Source: Desulforamulus ruminis DSM 2154 (lineage in GTDB: Bacteria; Bacillota; Desulfotomaculia; Desulfotomaculales; Desulfotomaculaceae). Taken from it: 64,000 nucleotides of DNA. Below, one piece after another: positions 34,721-43,773 of the stretch. The notes under the pieces were generated by a model, which saw nothing but the letters and a program-made list of their open reading frames with translations, was not told the origin of the DNA and searched no databases. The DNA is taken from assembly GCF_000215085.1 (NCBI RefSeq), contig NC_015589.1, positions 186,001 to 250,000 on the forward strand, read 5' to 3'. The translations under genes and the position numbers were made by a program. How positions within the stretch are numbered: the stretch's first letter is position 1; each line of letters starts with the position of its first letter.

Positions 34721-35279
34721 TCTAACTTATAAAATCAGTAAAGACAGTGTGCCCGCCAATATAATGGAAAGGATAAAAGGCCTTTTTGAGATGGGTCATC
34801 TGGGAACCCACTTTGACGTAATGGATAAGCAATTTCCCTTAGAGTATTTTGAAAGAAAGGGTAAGATCGTGGATGTAAGTCATGTCCGGGAGCGGGAAAT
34901 TACTATAGAGGATCTGCAACAGGAAATTGCGGAAAATGATTTTGTCATTTTTAAGACCGGTTTTTTAAAAGAAGCGGGCTATGGCACGGAAAAGTATTTT
35001 AAAGGGAACTCGCCGGAACTGTCCGACGAACTCATTGATTTTCTGCTGGGGAAGAAGATTAGCATCATCGGCATTGATGCGTCGGGAATTAAAAGAGGCG
35101 CTAAACACCCCCAGGCAGATCAGCATTGTGCGGATCATCAGGTTTTTGTAATTGAAAATCTGGATCGTTTAGATGTTCTGCTGGCCAATGCCGCAGGCAA
35201 ACCCTTTACGGTTTACTGCCTGCCCTTAAGTATTGAAGGGTTAAGCGGACTGCCCTGCCGGGTGGTGGCAAAAATTTAA
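34710..35279 (+). CDS. Cyclase-family (kynurenine-formamidase-like) protein
   Basis: 189 residues. The cyclase-family metal motif HxGTHxDxPxH appears as HLGTHFDVMDKQF, lacking the proline and last histidine. Later parts (DFVIFKTGFL, ISIIGIDASGIKRG, DQHCADHQVFVIENLDRLDVL, LPLSIEGLSGLPCRVVA) fit the fold well. The family hydrolyses cyclic or formyl amides using zinc or manganese. The altered motif leaves activity uncertain. It is coupled to marR by overlap; the pair may respond to a small aromatic or toxic compound. Confidence 0.75.
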   Translation: MNIDLTYKISKDSVPANIMERIKGLFEMGHLGTHFDVMDKQFPLEYFERKGKIVDVSHVREREITIEDLQQEIAENDFVIFKTGFLKEAGYGTEKYFKGNSPELSDELIDFLLGKKISIIGIDASGIKRGAKHPQADQHCADHQVFVIENLDRLDVLLANAAGKPFTVYCLPLSIEGLSGLPCRVVAKI

Positions 35280-35450
35280 ATGGCTGAATGGGAGGCCGGA
35301 TGTTACTTGAAAAATTCTCTAAAGATTGTCAAGTAGCGCCCGGCCCCTTGCTTTAGAGGAAAGTCTAGGAAATCGCCGCCACCACCGGTATAATATTGCA
35401 TGGTAGGTTAAATCCTACATTCGTTGAAAGAAGACTTTCAGGAGGATCCG

Positions 35451-36263
35451 ATGGAGCAACTGCAAGAAAAATATAAGCAGCTTAAGGGACTTTTAAAACA
35501 TTACCAAAGAGTTCTGGTGGCTTATTCCGGGGGAACAGACAGCTCCCTGCTGCTGGCTGTGGCCGTGAAGGAATTAGGAGATCAGGTCCTGGCCGTAACC
35601 GCTATTTCACCCACTTCCACCCGGCAGGAGATTGAGGATGCGGAGCGGTTGGCCCGGCAATTGGGTGTTCGGCATGAAATAATCGATTCCGGGGAAATGG
35701 AGTTTAAGGAATTTGTGCAGAATACGCCGGAAAGATGTTATCACTGCAAACGGTGCCGGTTCTCGGAATTAAAGGAGATTGCCCGCGGCAATAGCATCCC
35801 TTGGATCCTGGACGGTTCCAATGTGGATGATCTGAAGGACTTCCGGCCGGGTATGAGGGCAGCGAAAGAATTGGGGATTGTCAGCCCTTTAATGGAGGCG
35901 GGTTTTACCAAAGAAGAAATCCGCAAGCTTTCTTGGCAACTGGGACTGGCCACCTGGGATAAACCTTCGTCGCCCTGTCTGGCCTCAAGGATTCCCTATG
36001 GCGAGGAAATTACCGACGAGAAGCTGCGCCGGGTGGAGGCTGCGGAGGAATTTCTCCGGCTTGAGGGTTTTTCCCCGGTGCGAGTCCGGCATTTTGCAAA
36101 GGAAGCCCGCCTGGAAGTAGCCAGGGAACAGTTTGCCCAATTAGCAGAGAGCGCCGGGGAAATTGCTGGAAAATTAAAAGACCTGGGGTTTAAGGAAGTG
36201 ACCTTGAACCTGTCGGGCTTTGCCAGCGGCAGCTTAAACCGGCTTATTGGTGAGGACAGGTGA
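35451..36263 (+). CDS. larE: LarE-like ATP-dependent sulfur transferase
   Basis: 270 residues from ATG 35451 (AGGAGG 5 bp upstream). PP-loop AYSGGTDSS near residue 24, then PTSTRQEIEDAERLA, RCYHCKRCRFSEL and the conserved SSPCLASRIPYG. LarE AMPylates a nicotinic-acid-derived dinucleotide and supplies sulfur for the nickel-pincer cofactor of lactate racemase; many homologues act in other sulfur transfers. Both sacrificial-Cys regions (CYHCKRC and SSPC) are present. No larB, larC or larA is in the window. The next gene overlaps or abuts it. Confidence 0.85.
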   Translation: MEQLQEKYKQLKGLLKHYQRVLVAYSGGTDSSLLLAVAVKELGDQVLAVTAISPTSTRQEIEDAERLARQLGVRHEIIDSGEMEFKEFVQNTPERCYHCKRCRFSELKEIARGNSIPWILDGSNVDDLKDFRPGMRAAKELGIVSPLMEAGFTKEEIRKLSWQLGLATWDKPSSPCLASRIPYGEEITDEKLRRVEAAEEFLRLEGFSPVRVRHFAKEARLEVAREQFAQLAESAGEIAGKLKDLGFKEVTLNLSGFASGSLNRLIGEDR

Positions 36264-36268
36264 AAAAG

Positions 36269-36682
36269 ATGCTACAAGAAAAACAACGAATCATGGATTT
36301 TGCCAATAACAATCCTTTTGCCAGGATGTTAAATATTGAGATTAAAGAAATGGAACCGGGAGCTGCGGTGATTGAGGTGAAAGTTCGGCCCATGCACCTG
36401 AATCCCCATGGCACTTTACACGGGGGTGTCCTTTCCTCCATGGCGGACATTGCCATGGGGGTTGCTGTTCGTACCCTGGGTAAAATAGGGGTAACGGTTA
36501 CTTTAAATACAAATTTTATAAACCCTGGGAACCTGGGAGAAAGGATTGTGGCCCGGGGGAAGGTAACTCATCAGGGGAATACGCTGGTGGCAACAGAATG
36601 TATTATTACCCGGGACAGTCAGGTATTGGCCCAGTCCACCGGGGTGTTTTTTGTCATACACAACAGACATTTGGAAGATTAA
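36269..36682 (+). CDS. PaaI-type hot-dog thioesterase
   Basis: 137 residues from ATG 36269, six bases after AGGTGA; an in-frame GTG at 36260 overlaps that site. The hot-dog signature HLNPHGTLHGGVLSSMADIAMGVAV is typical of PaaI/YdiI-type acyl-CoA thioesterases, with the active Asp in MADIA. The substrate is unknown. It sits directly behind larE and 68 bp before a nitroreductase gene. Confidence 0.85.
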   Translation: MLQEKQRIMDFANNNPFARMLNIEIKEMEPGAAVIEVKVRPMHLNPHGTLHGGVLSSMADIAMGVAVRTLGKIGVTVTLNTNFINPGNLGERIVARGKVTHQGNTLVATECIITRDSQVLAQSTGVFFVIHNRHLED

Positions 36683-36750
36683 CTAAAACACATGATTCTA
36701 TTTTCCTTGGAAATACTTTATTTAGAAGTACTGTCAAGGAGGAGAAGCCA

Positions 36751-37272
36751 TTGACCAAGGATGTTATCGAAGCCATCGAGCAAAGAAGAAGTGTACGTTC
36801 TTTTAATGGTGACCCGGTATCCGAAGCAACGGTTGGCAGGCTGGTGGAAGCCGCCCTCAGGGCCCCCAGTGCGGGAAACCTGCAGCCGTGGCAGCTCATG
36901 ATTGTGTATGGAGAAGAGACCAGGAGGTCACTGGCGTCGGCCTGCCGAAACCAGAATTTTATTGCCGAGGCTCCGGTCAATATTGTGGTGGTCCTGGAAC
37001 AGGGGAAATCCCAGGACGTATACGGACAATTGGGGCAAAAGTACCAGTATCAAGATATTGGCGCTGCCATCGAGAATATGCTGCTGGCTGCCACGGGTTA
37101 TGGTCTGGCTACCTGTTGGGTAGGAGCCTTTGAGGAAGATAAAATTTCCCAAATCCTGCAATTGGGCGGGGATCTGCGCCCGGAGGCCATTATTGCCGTG
37201 GGATATTCCGACGAGAATCCGGTTCCGGTTCCCCGGCGCAATGCCAATGAGGTGGTAAAAGTAATTCATTAA
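36751..37272 (+). CDS. Nitroreductase-family flavoprotein
   Basis: 173 residues from TTG 36751 (AAGGAGGAG upstream). FMN-binding motifs RRSVRSF near the N-terminus and APSAGNLQPWQLMIV are clear. A later GAAIENMLLAATGYGLATCWVGAF and the C-terminal AVGYSDENPVP are typical. The family transfers electrons from NAD(P)H to nitro groups, quinones or flavins. The short form suggests an FMN reductase-like enzyme; the natural substrate is unknown. Confidence 0.9.
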   Translation: MTKDVIEAIEQRRSVRSFNGDPVSEATVGRLVEAALRAPSAGNLQPWQLMIVYGEETRRSLASACRNQNFIAEAPVNIVVVLEQGKSQDVYGQLGQKYQYQDIGAAIENMLLAATGYGLATCWVGAFEEDKISQILQLGGDLRPEAIIAVGYSDENPVPVPRRNANEVVKVIH

Positions 37273-37295
37273 TCTGGAGATTCGCTTAAATCCCC

Positions 37296-37877
37296 TTAAC
37301 TCCCTTGGCCGGGAGTTTTTTCTTTGGCCTGGATTTGTTGCCTCATGAGAAATTGTGTCAGCCGACGAATGGAGGCAGCCAGAATAATGTAAAGGGGAAA
37401 GGAGTAAAAATGCTCCCAATGGTAAAGCTTGTAAATATCCAGCCACACCATGAGGGGTTCTGCAATAAAAGAAAAGCCCGCAGCCAGCACGATATGAGCT
37501 TTAATAAAGGATTTCCAATCTCTAAAATATTGGTATAGCAACATATAAGAGACGGGCATTACGGTAAAATTAACGGGAATCATTCTGGGGAAGAGCGGTT
37601 CAATATCGTATTTGTATTCCCAAAGGTTTAGCTGAGTTCCCAGTTCGTCCAAAAAAGTTGCCACGGTAACTATAATCAGTCCATACAGGAGGATATCAAA
37701 TAGTCTTTTTTTATCGACAACTTTCCACCATATAAACCACGGCAACAGTAATATTATTAAAAGCAGCCAGAATTGCAGGCTGAATAAATCGTGATGAATC
37801 CACTGCTGATACTGCATTTGAATGACCTTGTTTTGAGCCTCAATAATTTCTTCAAAGGATGGATAGCTATTGGCCAT
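37296..37877 (-). CDS. CBO0543-type multi-pass membrane protein
   Basis: 193 residues with about five hydrophobic helices and conserved FLDELGTQLNLWEYKYDIEPLFPRMIPVNFTVMPVSYMLLYQYF, the pattern of the CBO0543 family found in endospore formers. No known activity. It is the last gene of a three-gene minus-strand operon, 19 bp after its paralogue. Confidence 0.75.
   Translation of the reverse strand: MANSYPSFEEIIEAQNKVIQMQYQQWIHHDLFSLQFWLLLIILLLPWFIWWKVVDKKRLFDILLYGLIIVTVATFLDELGTQLNLWEYKYDIEPLFPRMIPVNFTVMPVSYMLLYQYFRDWKSFIKAHIVLAAGFSFIAEPLMVWLDIYKLYHWEHFYSFPLYIILAASIRRLTQFLMRQQIQAKEKTPGQGS
37298..37325. terminator. Terminator after the nitroreductase gene, shared with the convergent operon
   Basis: AACTCCC/GGGAGTT stem (37298-37317) with a T-run. 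It overlaps the last codons of the minus-strand gene. Confidence 0.8.
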
Positions 37878-37896
37878 AAAACCCCCCCATTTTCAA

Positions 37897-38382
37897 TTAA
37901 TAAGGTCTAAAATGGTTACAGCCCCAGCGGAAAAAGGCCATAAAGGCCCTGGAGGCCAGAAATGTAGCAAAAAGAGCCCAAAAGTTCAAGAACCAGGTCC
38001 AATGGTTATATTTAATTAGTTCCGTATAAATCATGATGGGATATTCAATGGCGGCAATGCCGGCGCTGAACAGTACGGCATAATAAAGGATGGGGCCGAA
38101 GCCGCGCTCCCGGGTAATTTGGTTGTATAAAACACAGAGGACGGGAAAGGTCCATACTTCAAACAGCACCGGTGTATCAAAGTATTGGGGCCACAGCCGT
38201 ACCGGATAGTCGATGCAATTGGCCTTTTCAACCATTGAGCCTACGGTTAAGTCAAAAACGGCTTTAAATAAAAAGACAACCACCACATCCCGAAAATAAC
38301 GCCAGTTTACCGCAAAGAGCAGCAGCAGTAAAGTAACCAGAGCCGATACCAGCATGATGATGTTTTCCAAGCTCACATTCAT
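37897..38382 (-). CDS. CBO0543-type membrane protein, paralogue
   Basis: 161 residues with four to five transmembrane helices. It shares the family core with its downstream neighbour: the acidic/aromatic loop (LWPQYFDTPVLFEVWTFPVLCVLYNQI) and an IYTELIKYNHWTWFLNF segment comparable to LDIYKLYHWEHFYSF. ATG 38382 follows AGGAAAA. It overlaps the preceding gene by 4 bp, so the three genes are translated together. Confidence 0.72.
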   Translation of the reverse strand: MNVSLENIIMLVSALVTLLLLLFAVNWRYFRDVVVVFLFKAVFDLTVGSMVEKANCIDYPVRLWPQYFDTPVLFEVWTFPVLCVLYNQITRERGFGPILYYAVLFSAGIAAIEYPIMIYTELIKYNHWTWFLNFWALFATFLASRAFMAFFRWGCNHFRPY

Positions 38383-39140
38383 GTAATTTTCCTGCCTTGG
38401 CCATATATTTTTTTCAAATAGCTTTTTTGGACATTGTTAAATACTTTGCTCATTTCGGTGGAATCGTTATAGGCATCCCAGATGCCAAAAATATAAATGG
38501 AAGGAAAGAAGAGCAGCCACTGATAATCAATGGTTTGTTTGGCTCGCTCAAATTCTCCCAGAAAGGTTTGGATGATCGCCCCGTTCAAATTGGCAAAATA
38601 CATAATGGCTATAGTCCAGCCCAGCAAAATTAATGCTTTAAAAATTTTGTTATTATAGATGTGTCCGAATCCCGTTAGCATGATGGACCAGACGGCGGCT
38701 ACCCAGGGGTTGGCTTTGGATAAAAAATTGACTCCATAGGTAGACATTTTCATCATTAGGTACTGATGCTGATGCTGCTTTCGTTCCAACCGGGCCAGCA
38801 TATTCACTTCCACACTGTTGCGATAGGCGTCGTAGATGGCGAAACAAAATACAACACCGTAAAAAATGGCCCATCTCGGCTCCAACACTTGGGTTGCCCG
38901 GGTAAAATCTCCCGTAAAGGTATACAAAATAGCCAAATTAATATGACCTTTAAAATTAAGCAGGATTTCCCAGGACATCAAGATGATTCCCCGGATATAA
39001 AATCCCTGGCAGAGATGTCCCAAGCCAGGCAGGGCGGCGGACCACCACATGGGAAGCCAGGGATTCTTATTGTGCAGAATGGCAATGTTGTTATCGGACA
39101 AAGCCATCTTCTGCAAACGGTGATAAGCTTTTTGCACCAA
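38379..39140 (-). CDS. Internally duplicated membrane protein of unknown function
   Basis: 253 residues made of two homologous halves, about residues 27-115 and 143-235. Each begins NPW (NPWLPMWWSAALPGLGH; NPWVAAVWSIMLTGFGH), continues with a hydrophobic pair and an FTGDFTRA/FLGEFERA motif, and ends in IYDAYRNS/IWDAYNDS. Start uncertain: TTG 39140, GTG 39137 or ATG 39107; no ideal Shine-Dalgarno. First gene of the operon with the two CBO0543-type genes. I do not recognise a function; a spore-membrane role is possible from the company it keeps. Confidence 0.65.
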   Translation of the reverse strand: MVQKAYHRLQKMALSDNNIAILHNKNPWLPMWWSAALPGLGHLCQGFYIRGIILMSWEILLNFKGHINLAILYTFTGDFTRATQVLEPRWAIFYGVVFCFAIYDAYRNSVEVNMLARLERKQHQHQYLMMKMSTYGVNFLSKANPWVAAVWSIMLTGFGHIYNNKIFKALILLGWTIAIMYFANLNGAIIQTFLGEFERAKQTIDYQWLLFFPSIYIFGIWDAYNDSTEMSKVFNNVQKSYLKKIYGQGRKIT

Positions 39141-39215
39141 AGAGTGCTCATCCCCTTCCTATAGCTAGAATAACCCGGGAAGTTTTTGTTTATCCTAAGG
39201 GAAATGGGTGATGAT

Positions 39216-39683
39216 ATGGTATACGTATGCGGGCTGTTCCGGCCTTCCTTGGCCCTGGAGCTGGGACTTAACAATTTAAAAGAAAAAGGTTTTACCGCCG
39301 ATAAGCTGAAGGTGGTAATTTTAGATCCCACCGCTCCCGGGAAACAAACCATTCTGGATACCATGTACAGAGCGGACGGCATGAGTTTGATGGACGGCAT
39401 GGCCATGGCTGCTTCCATCGGTATGGTGTTCGGAGTGATTTATGGTTCGGTGGTTGCCATCGGTCCCGTGGCCCTGGGGCTTATAGGAATGGCGTCCGGG
39501 GCAGGAGTTGGCTATCTACTGGACAAACTGGTTAAGAAAAAACATGAGCTTGGCCAAGAGGGCCCCGGCGGAGAAATCATTGTGGCCGTAGGCTGCCAAA
39601 ATGAAGATGAGGTCCTGCAAGCGGAAAAAATATTAAAAGAACACCAGGCCACCGCCCTGGGAAGATGGCCCAGTGCGGGGTAA
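39216..39683 (+). CDS. Glycine-zipper membrane protein, unknown function
   Basis: About 155 residues; starts at ATG 39216 or 39204 are both possible. A soluble N-terminal alpha/beta part (YVCGLFRPSLALELGLNNLKEKGF, KLKVVILDP) is followed by two Gly/Ala/Met-rich hydrophobic segments (MAMAASIGMVFGVIYGSVVAIGPVALGLIGMASGAGVGYLLD), then EIIVAVGCQNEDEVLQAEKILKEHQA. This looks like the heat-induced or general-stress membrane proteins with glycine zippers. It faces the P-type-ATPase-like gene convergently. Confidence 0.6.
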   Translation: MVYVCGLFRPSLALELGLNNLKEKGFTADKLKVVILDPTAPGKQTILDTMYRADGMSLMDGMAMAASIGMVFGVIYGSVVAIGPVALGLIGMASGAGVGYLLDKLVKKKHELGQEGPGGEIIVAVGCQNEDEVLQAEKILKEHQATALGRWPSAG

Positions 39684-39741
39684 TCCCCTGGCAAAAACAT
39701 CAGGGCAGTGCCTGGAACGCTACTTAATCCTTTCTAAAATA

Positions 39742-41523
39742 CTATTCCTTAGCCATCCTTTCTTTTCCACCGGCAAAACACTTTCCTTTATCCACCATCA
39801 GACCTTGAATGGTACCCTTTGAGCGGGCAGGGGGCTTATAATAAGGCATTCCCAATAAGGAGTGACCGGAATGAAGAACCACCATGAGCGTGGATAACAG
39901 GTTCATTCCCAAGGCCGGCACCGATCCGATGATGCCCAAGGCACCGAGGGTTTGGCCCAGCAGATTAATCCCTTGTACCATAAAGACGTTTTGTTGAATG
40001 GTATGCAGTGTCTGTCTGCTGAGATCAATGACTCTGTATACCTGCCTGGGGTCATTTTTATAACAAATAATTTGGGCCCGGGAAAGTTGTTTCTCCCTGC
40101 CTGTTAAAAACAGGATATTTACATCGGCATTTTTTATAAAAACGGGTTTTTCAGGACCGCTGATCCAGGCTACTCGCAGGCCCCTTTGATGTAATTTTTC
40201 CACAGTGCTTAAAGCGAAAAGCTCTTTTTTCGTGGTCCGGTTAAAAGAGGCGTCTTCATGGATATGACGGGGATCAAAATCCTCCACTTTATACCCTTCT
40301 TCTTCCAGGGCCTTTATCAGTAAGGGGAGTTTCCCCGCTTCCAGGGAAAGCTGTTCGTCGAAGATCACCAGATCCACATGACTCAAGGCTTCCAGGGCCA
40401 TGGGATCCTTTACGGCAATGCCCATACCGGCGGCCATTCCTGTGGCAGCGGATAAAGCCGTAGGCGCAGCAAGACCCGCCGGGCCGGGAGCACCGGCCAA
40501 CAGAACCGAGGCGGTGCGCTGGAAATTACGGGTTAGCAGGAAAACCAGCAGGGTGGTAAACAGGGTGACCGGAAGCAGCCTTTCGGCATAAGAAATGGCC
40601 AGATGATTTCCTGTTTCCGGTTTTTCTACGGCATCGTCCAGTATATCCGCCAGCCGGGCCAAAGAGGTATCCTCCACCACCCGGTGAACCTTCACCAGCA
40701 GTTGACCTTCCGTTAAGTGGGCCCCTGCTTCCAACTGCTGGCCGGCATGGAATTCTTCATTGGGAAGACCTTTAGCCCTGCCGGAGAGGACTTCGCCCTC
40801 CACCTGGATACAATCCCCGGCTTTAAACAGGGTAACATCCCCCGGGAGAATGTCTCCAGGCAATACCGGACGGATCCGGCCTTCTTCCCAAAGGGCAATC
40901 CGGGTGCCTTTATTCATTAGGATATTGCTGAAGGAATAACTTGCCGTCCGTAAGATCTGTTTTTGCAAATAACTTCCCAGGGTTGCCAGCCACATGGTCA
41001 AAAGGCCCAGGTAACCCCGTCCGGTCAAGGTGCTTACCAGACTGACCAGCCCCAGTACAAACTCATAATTGGGCTTTTTGTGCTGACCAAAATAGCCCAG
41101 GGCGCTTTTGAAAACCGGGTAACCGGTTGTAATCACCGCCGCAGAAGAAACTGGCAGGGAAAGGCTGCGGGGCATGGTCGTTCCCGTGGGGGGCAGACCC
41201 CAAAAGAGCGTCAATATGGCCCCACCGGCCAAAACCTGTTTTAGGCCCGCATGTACCGGGGGCTGGGGTTTTCCTTTTTGGCCTTTAGGTTTATTGCGGG
41301 GAATGACCGAATACTCTTCAAGGTATTTTTGGATCGCTTTTTCCAGTTCTTGGGCGGAGGTCTTCCCGGTAAAATAAATCAGGCAACTGCCCGTCAGGGA
41401 GCTAATCTGTACCGAGGCGACTCCCGGCAAAGAGCTTAAATAAGCGTTTAAATCCTCCGCCAGCCATGGATTCTTTTTAAGTACAGGAAATCGTATTCTT
41501 ATCCTGCCGGGTAAAATATGCAT
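39742..41523 (-). CDS. P-type-ATPase-like protein lacking catalytic motifs (pseudoenzyme)
   Basis: 593 residues from ATG 41523 (AGGTGA upstream); an in-frame ATG 41643 would add 40 residues but has a poor ribosome-binding site. The N-terminus is an HMA2-like domain (MHILPGRIRIRFPVL, LPGVASVQI). The rest aligns with heavy-metal P1B ATPases: actuator (PGDVTLFKAGDCIQVEGEV), membrane segment, and QTLHTIQQNVFMVQGINLLG. Key motifs are changed: TGES is NEEF, CPC is APGPAG, DKTGT is DEQLS, and GDGxND is absent. It therefore cannot pump by the usual cycle. It is not truncated or frameshifted, so a regulatory or structural role, for example metal binding, is more likely than decay. Confidence 0.75.
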   Translation of the reverse strand: MHILPGRIRIRFPVLKKNPWLAEDLNAYLSSLPGVASVQISSLTGSCLIYFTGKTSAQELEKAIQKYLEEYSVIPRNKPKGQKGKPQPPVHAGLKQVLAGGAILTLFWGLPPTGTTMPRSLSLPVSSAAVITTGYPVFKSALGYFGQHKKPNYEFVLGLVSLVSTLTGRGYLGLLTMWLATLGSYLQKQILRTASYSFSNILMNKGTRIALWEEGRIRPVLPGDILPGDVTLFKAGDCIQVEGEVLSGRAKGLPNEEFHAGQQLEAGAHLTEGQLLVKVHRVVEDTSLARLADILDDAVEKPETGNHLAISYAERLLPVTLFTTLLVFLLTRNFQRTASVLLAGAPGPAGLAAPTALSAATGMAAGMGIAVKDPMALEALSHVDLVIFDEQLSLEAGKLPLLIKALEEEGYKVEDFDPRHIHEDASFNRTTKKELFALSTVEKLHQRGLRVAWISGPEKPVFIKNADVNILFLTGREKQLSRAQIICYKNDPRQVYRVIDLSRQTLHTIQQNVFMVQGINLLGQTLGALGIIGSVPALGMNLLSTLMVVLHSGHSLLGMPYYKPPARSKGTIQGLMVDKGKCFAGGKERMAKE

Positions 41524-41715
41524 CGCTTTCACCTGAGTGCCTTTCTTCGATCCTTTATAGATTGCCACCCTTTGACCTAAATAAGCATTGTAGATATTGC
41601 CAGTAAACCTTTGTCGCCGCATACAAAAGAACAATTTATTCATGGAATCTTGTCCAAAAATGGTATACTAAAAACGTTAGGACCGTAGTCAAAGTAAGAG
41701 GAGATAGAAATAAAG

Positions 41716-42909
41716 ATGGAAATAACAGTGAAATACATAGACAACCTGGAGCAGGCCAGGATGGAGATCGACGCGGTGGGCAGCGACCGGCTGGGGACGC
41801 AGTTAATGGCACCCAAGGCAGTGCATAGGGTAATCAAGCTTACGGGCCTAAACTTAAAACAGGCCAACATTGTAAAGCAGGAGATGCTGGCTAAAGGCGG
41901 GGATGCGGCGGTTTCCCGGGGCGTGGTCAGTTCTTCGGTGGAGACCACCGATGTGCTGTTGATGGGTACCGTAAAACAATACCGGTCCTTTATTGGCAAG
42001 CTGAGCATGCAGCCTTTCGGATTGGCCAAACTGGCGGATCGATTGACGGAAGTACTCCATAACCTGGAAGTCCAAGAGAAGTATATTTTGGACTGCCGGG
42101 GCAAAGAGCTGGAAGTGGGCGGCCGGACGCTGGTGATGGGAATTTTAAATGCCACTCCCGACTCCTTTTCGGACGGGGGGCGCTATCTGGACCCTGCAGC
42201 GGCTTTGGAACAAGCTCACAAGATGGTGGAAGACGGGGCGGATCTGATTGACCTGGGGGGTATCTCCACCCGGCCCGGACACCAGGAAGTGCCCCTTGAG
42301 GAAGAGCTGCGCAGGGTGCTGCCGGTGCTGGAGAAGTTGGTACAGGAAATCGCCGTTCCCATCAGTATCGATACCTGGCGTGCCCCAACGGCTAAGGAAG
42401 CCTTGGAGCGGGGGGCCCATATGATTAATGACCAGTGGGCCTTAACCGGAGATCCGGATTTGGCCGGCGTAGTGTCCCACTACCGGGCCCCCCTGGTACT
42501 CATGTACAATGGCCGTCAGGCCATAACCGGAGATGTGATGATAGAGACCATGAAGGTTCTTGGACAAGGTATTGAAAGGGCTGAGGAAGCGGGAATACCC
42601 AGGAAAAACCTCATCCTTGATCCGGGGATTGGCTTTAACAAAAGCTATCAGCAAAATCTTGAGGTTTTAAGAAGACTGCGGGAACTGGCTGTTCTGGGCT
42701 GTCCTGTTCTCCTGGGGACATCCCGAAAATCTGTGATTGCCAAAACCCTGCATCTGCCTGTGGATGAGCGGGTGGAAGGAACGGTTGCTACGGCGGCCCT
42801 GGGGATTGCCTGCGGAGCCAACATTGTCCGGGTGCACGATGTAAAAGAAACCGTCAGGGTGGCCAGGATGAGCGATGCCATTTTAAGGGGGAACCCCCAT
42901 GAGGGATAA
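41716..42909 (+). CDS. folP: Dihydropteroate synthase with N-terminal extension
   Basis: 397 residues, about 120 more than E. coli FolP. The pterin-binding TIM barrel starts near residue 138 (LVMGILNATPDSFSDGGRY, GADLIDLGGISTRPGHQEV, ISIDTWRAPTA, LILDPGIGFNKSYQQN, GTSRKSVI). The N-terminal region (RLGTQLMAPKAVHRVIKLTGLNLKQANIVKQEMLAKGGDAAVSRG) is common in clostridial long-form FolP; its role is unknown. It joins p-aminobenzoate to dihydropterin pyrophosphate. It overlaps folB by 11 bp. Confidence 0.93.
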   Translation: MEITVKYIDNLEQARMEIDAVGSDRLGTQLMAPKAVHRVIKLTGLNLKQANIVKQEMLAKGGDAAVSRGVVSSSVETTDVLLMGTVKQYRSFIGKLSMQPFGLAKLADRLTEVLHNLEVQEKYILDCRGKELEVGGRTLVMGILNATPDSFSDGGRYLDPAAALEQAHKMVEDGADLIDLGGISTRPGHQEVPLEEELRRVLPVLEKLVQEIAVPISIDTWRAPTAKEALERGAHMINDQWALTGDPDLAGVVSHYRAPLVLMYNGRQAITGDVMIETMKVLGQGIERAEEAGIPRKNLILDPGIGFNKSYQQNLEVLRRLRELAVLGCPVLLGTSRKSVIAKTLHLPVDERVEGTVATAALGIACGANIVRVHDVKETVRVARMSDAILRGNPHEG

Positions 42910-43264
42910 AATTATTTTGTCCGGTATGAAGTTTTACGGGTACCACGGCGTGCTGGAAGAGGAGCAGCAATTGGGCCAGCGCTTTGAAGTGGATCTTGAA
43001 TTATACCTAAACCTGAAGCCTGCCGGGGAAGCGGACGATCCGGCACTGACCGTAAGTTATGCCGATGTGTTTGAGGCGGTGAGGCAGGTGGTGACCGGGA
43101 GATCCCGCAAGCTTCTGGAGGCGGTTGCCGAGGACATTGGCCGGCAGGTTTTGGATCAGTATGAGCAGGTTGCCGAGGTTAAGGTTTTGCTCAAAAAACC
43201 CGGAGCCCCCATCAACGGGGATTTCCGGTATATGGCGGTGGAAATCCAACGGGAGAGGAAATAA
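42899..43264 (+). CDS. folB: Dihydroneopterin aldolase
   Basis: 121 residues. ILSGMKFYGYHGVLEEEQQLGQRFEVDLEL with the conserved Tyr, His and Glu near the N-terminus, VSYADVFEAV and a catalytic Lys in VLLKKPGAPI. It cleaves 7,8-dihydroneopterin to 6-hydroxymethyl-dihydropterin. It overlaps folP and is followed 5 bp later by folK. Confidence 0.95.
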   Translation: MRDKIILSGMKFYGYHGVLEEEQQLGQRFEVDLELYLNLKPAGEADDPALTVSYADVFEAVRQVVTGRSRKLLEAVAEDIGRQVLDQYEQVAEVKVLLKKPGAPINGDFRYMAVEIQRERK

Positions 43265-43269
43265 AAAAT

Positions 43270-43773
43270 ATGGCACGGGTATATATTGGCCTGGGCAGCA
43301 ACCTGGGTGACAAACAAAGGTATATCCAAACCGCTCTGGAACGATTATCCCGAACTCCGAGCATTCGCTTTTTACGGGTCGCCTCCCTCTATGAATCGGA
43401 ACCCTGGGGCAATACGCAACAGAACTGGTATTTGAATACGGTGGCGGAATTGGACACCGACCTGCCCCCTCTGGAACTTCTGGAAGTGCTGTTGACCATT
43501 GAAAAGCAGTTGGGGAGAATCCGCCAGGAAAGGTGGGGACCCCGAACCATCGACCTGGATTTGCTGCTTTACGGACAGGAAGAAGTGAATCATCCGGATT
43601 TGCAAGTTCCCCATCCTCGGATGACGGAAAGGGCTTTTGTGCTGGTTCCTCTGGCAGAACTTTGTCCGGAGCGGTTTTTGGGCCAGCAAAAAGCGAAAGA
43701 TTGGGCGGCTCAGGCCGGACTGGATCAGAAAATCAAAAAACAACAGTCCTCTTTTCCATTAAAACAGTCGTAA
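43270..43773 (+). CDS. folK: 6-hydroxymethyl-dihydropterin pyrophosphokinase
   Basis: 167 residues. YIGLGSNLGDKQRYIQTAL at the N-terminus, ASLYESEPWG, and the family signature RWGPRTIDLDLLLYG, then HPDLQVPHPRMTERAFVLVPLAEL. It makes the pyrophosphate used by FolP. Last gene of a compact folate operon that lacks folE in this window. Confidence 0.96.
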   Translation: MARVYIGLGSNLGDKQRYIQTALERLSRTPSIRFLRVASLYESEPWGNTQQNWYLNTVAELDTDLPPLELLEVLLTIEKQLGRIRQERWGPRTIDLDLLLYGQEEVNHPDLQVPHPRMTERAFVLVPLAELCPERFLGQQKAKDWAAQAGLDQKIKKQQSSFPLKQS

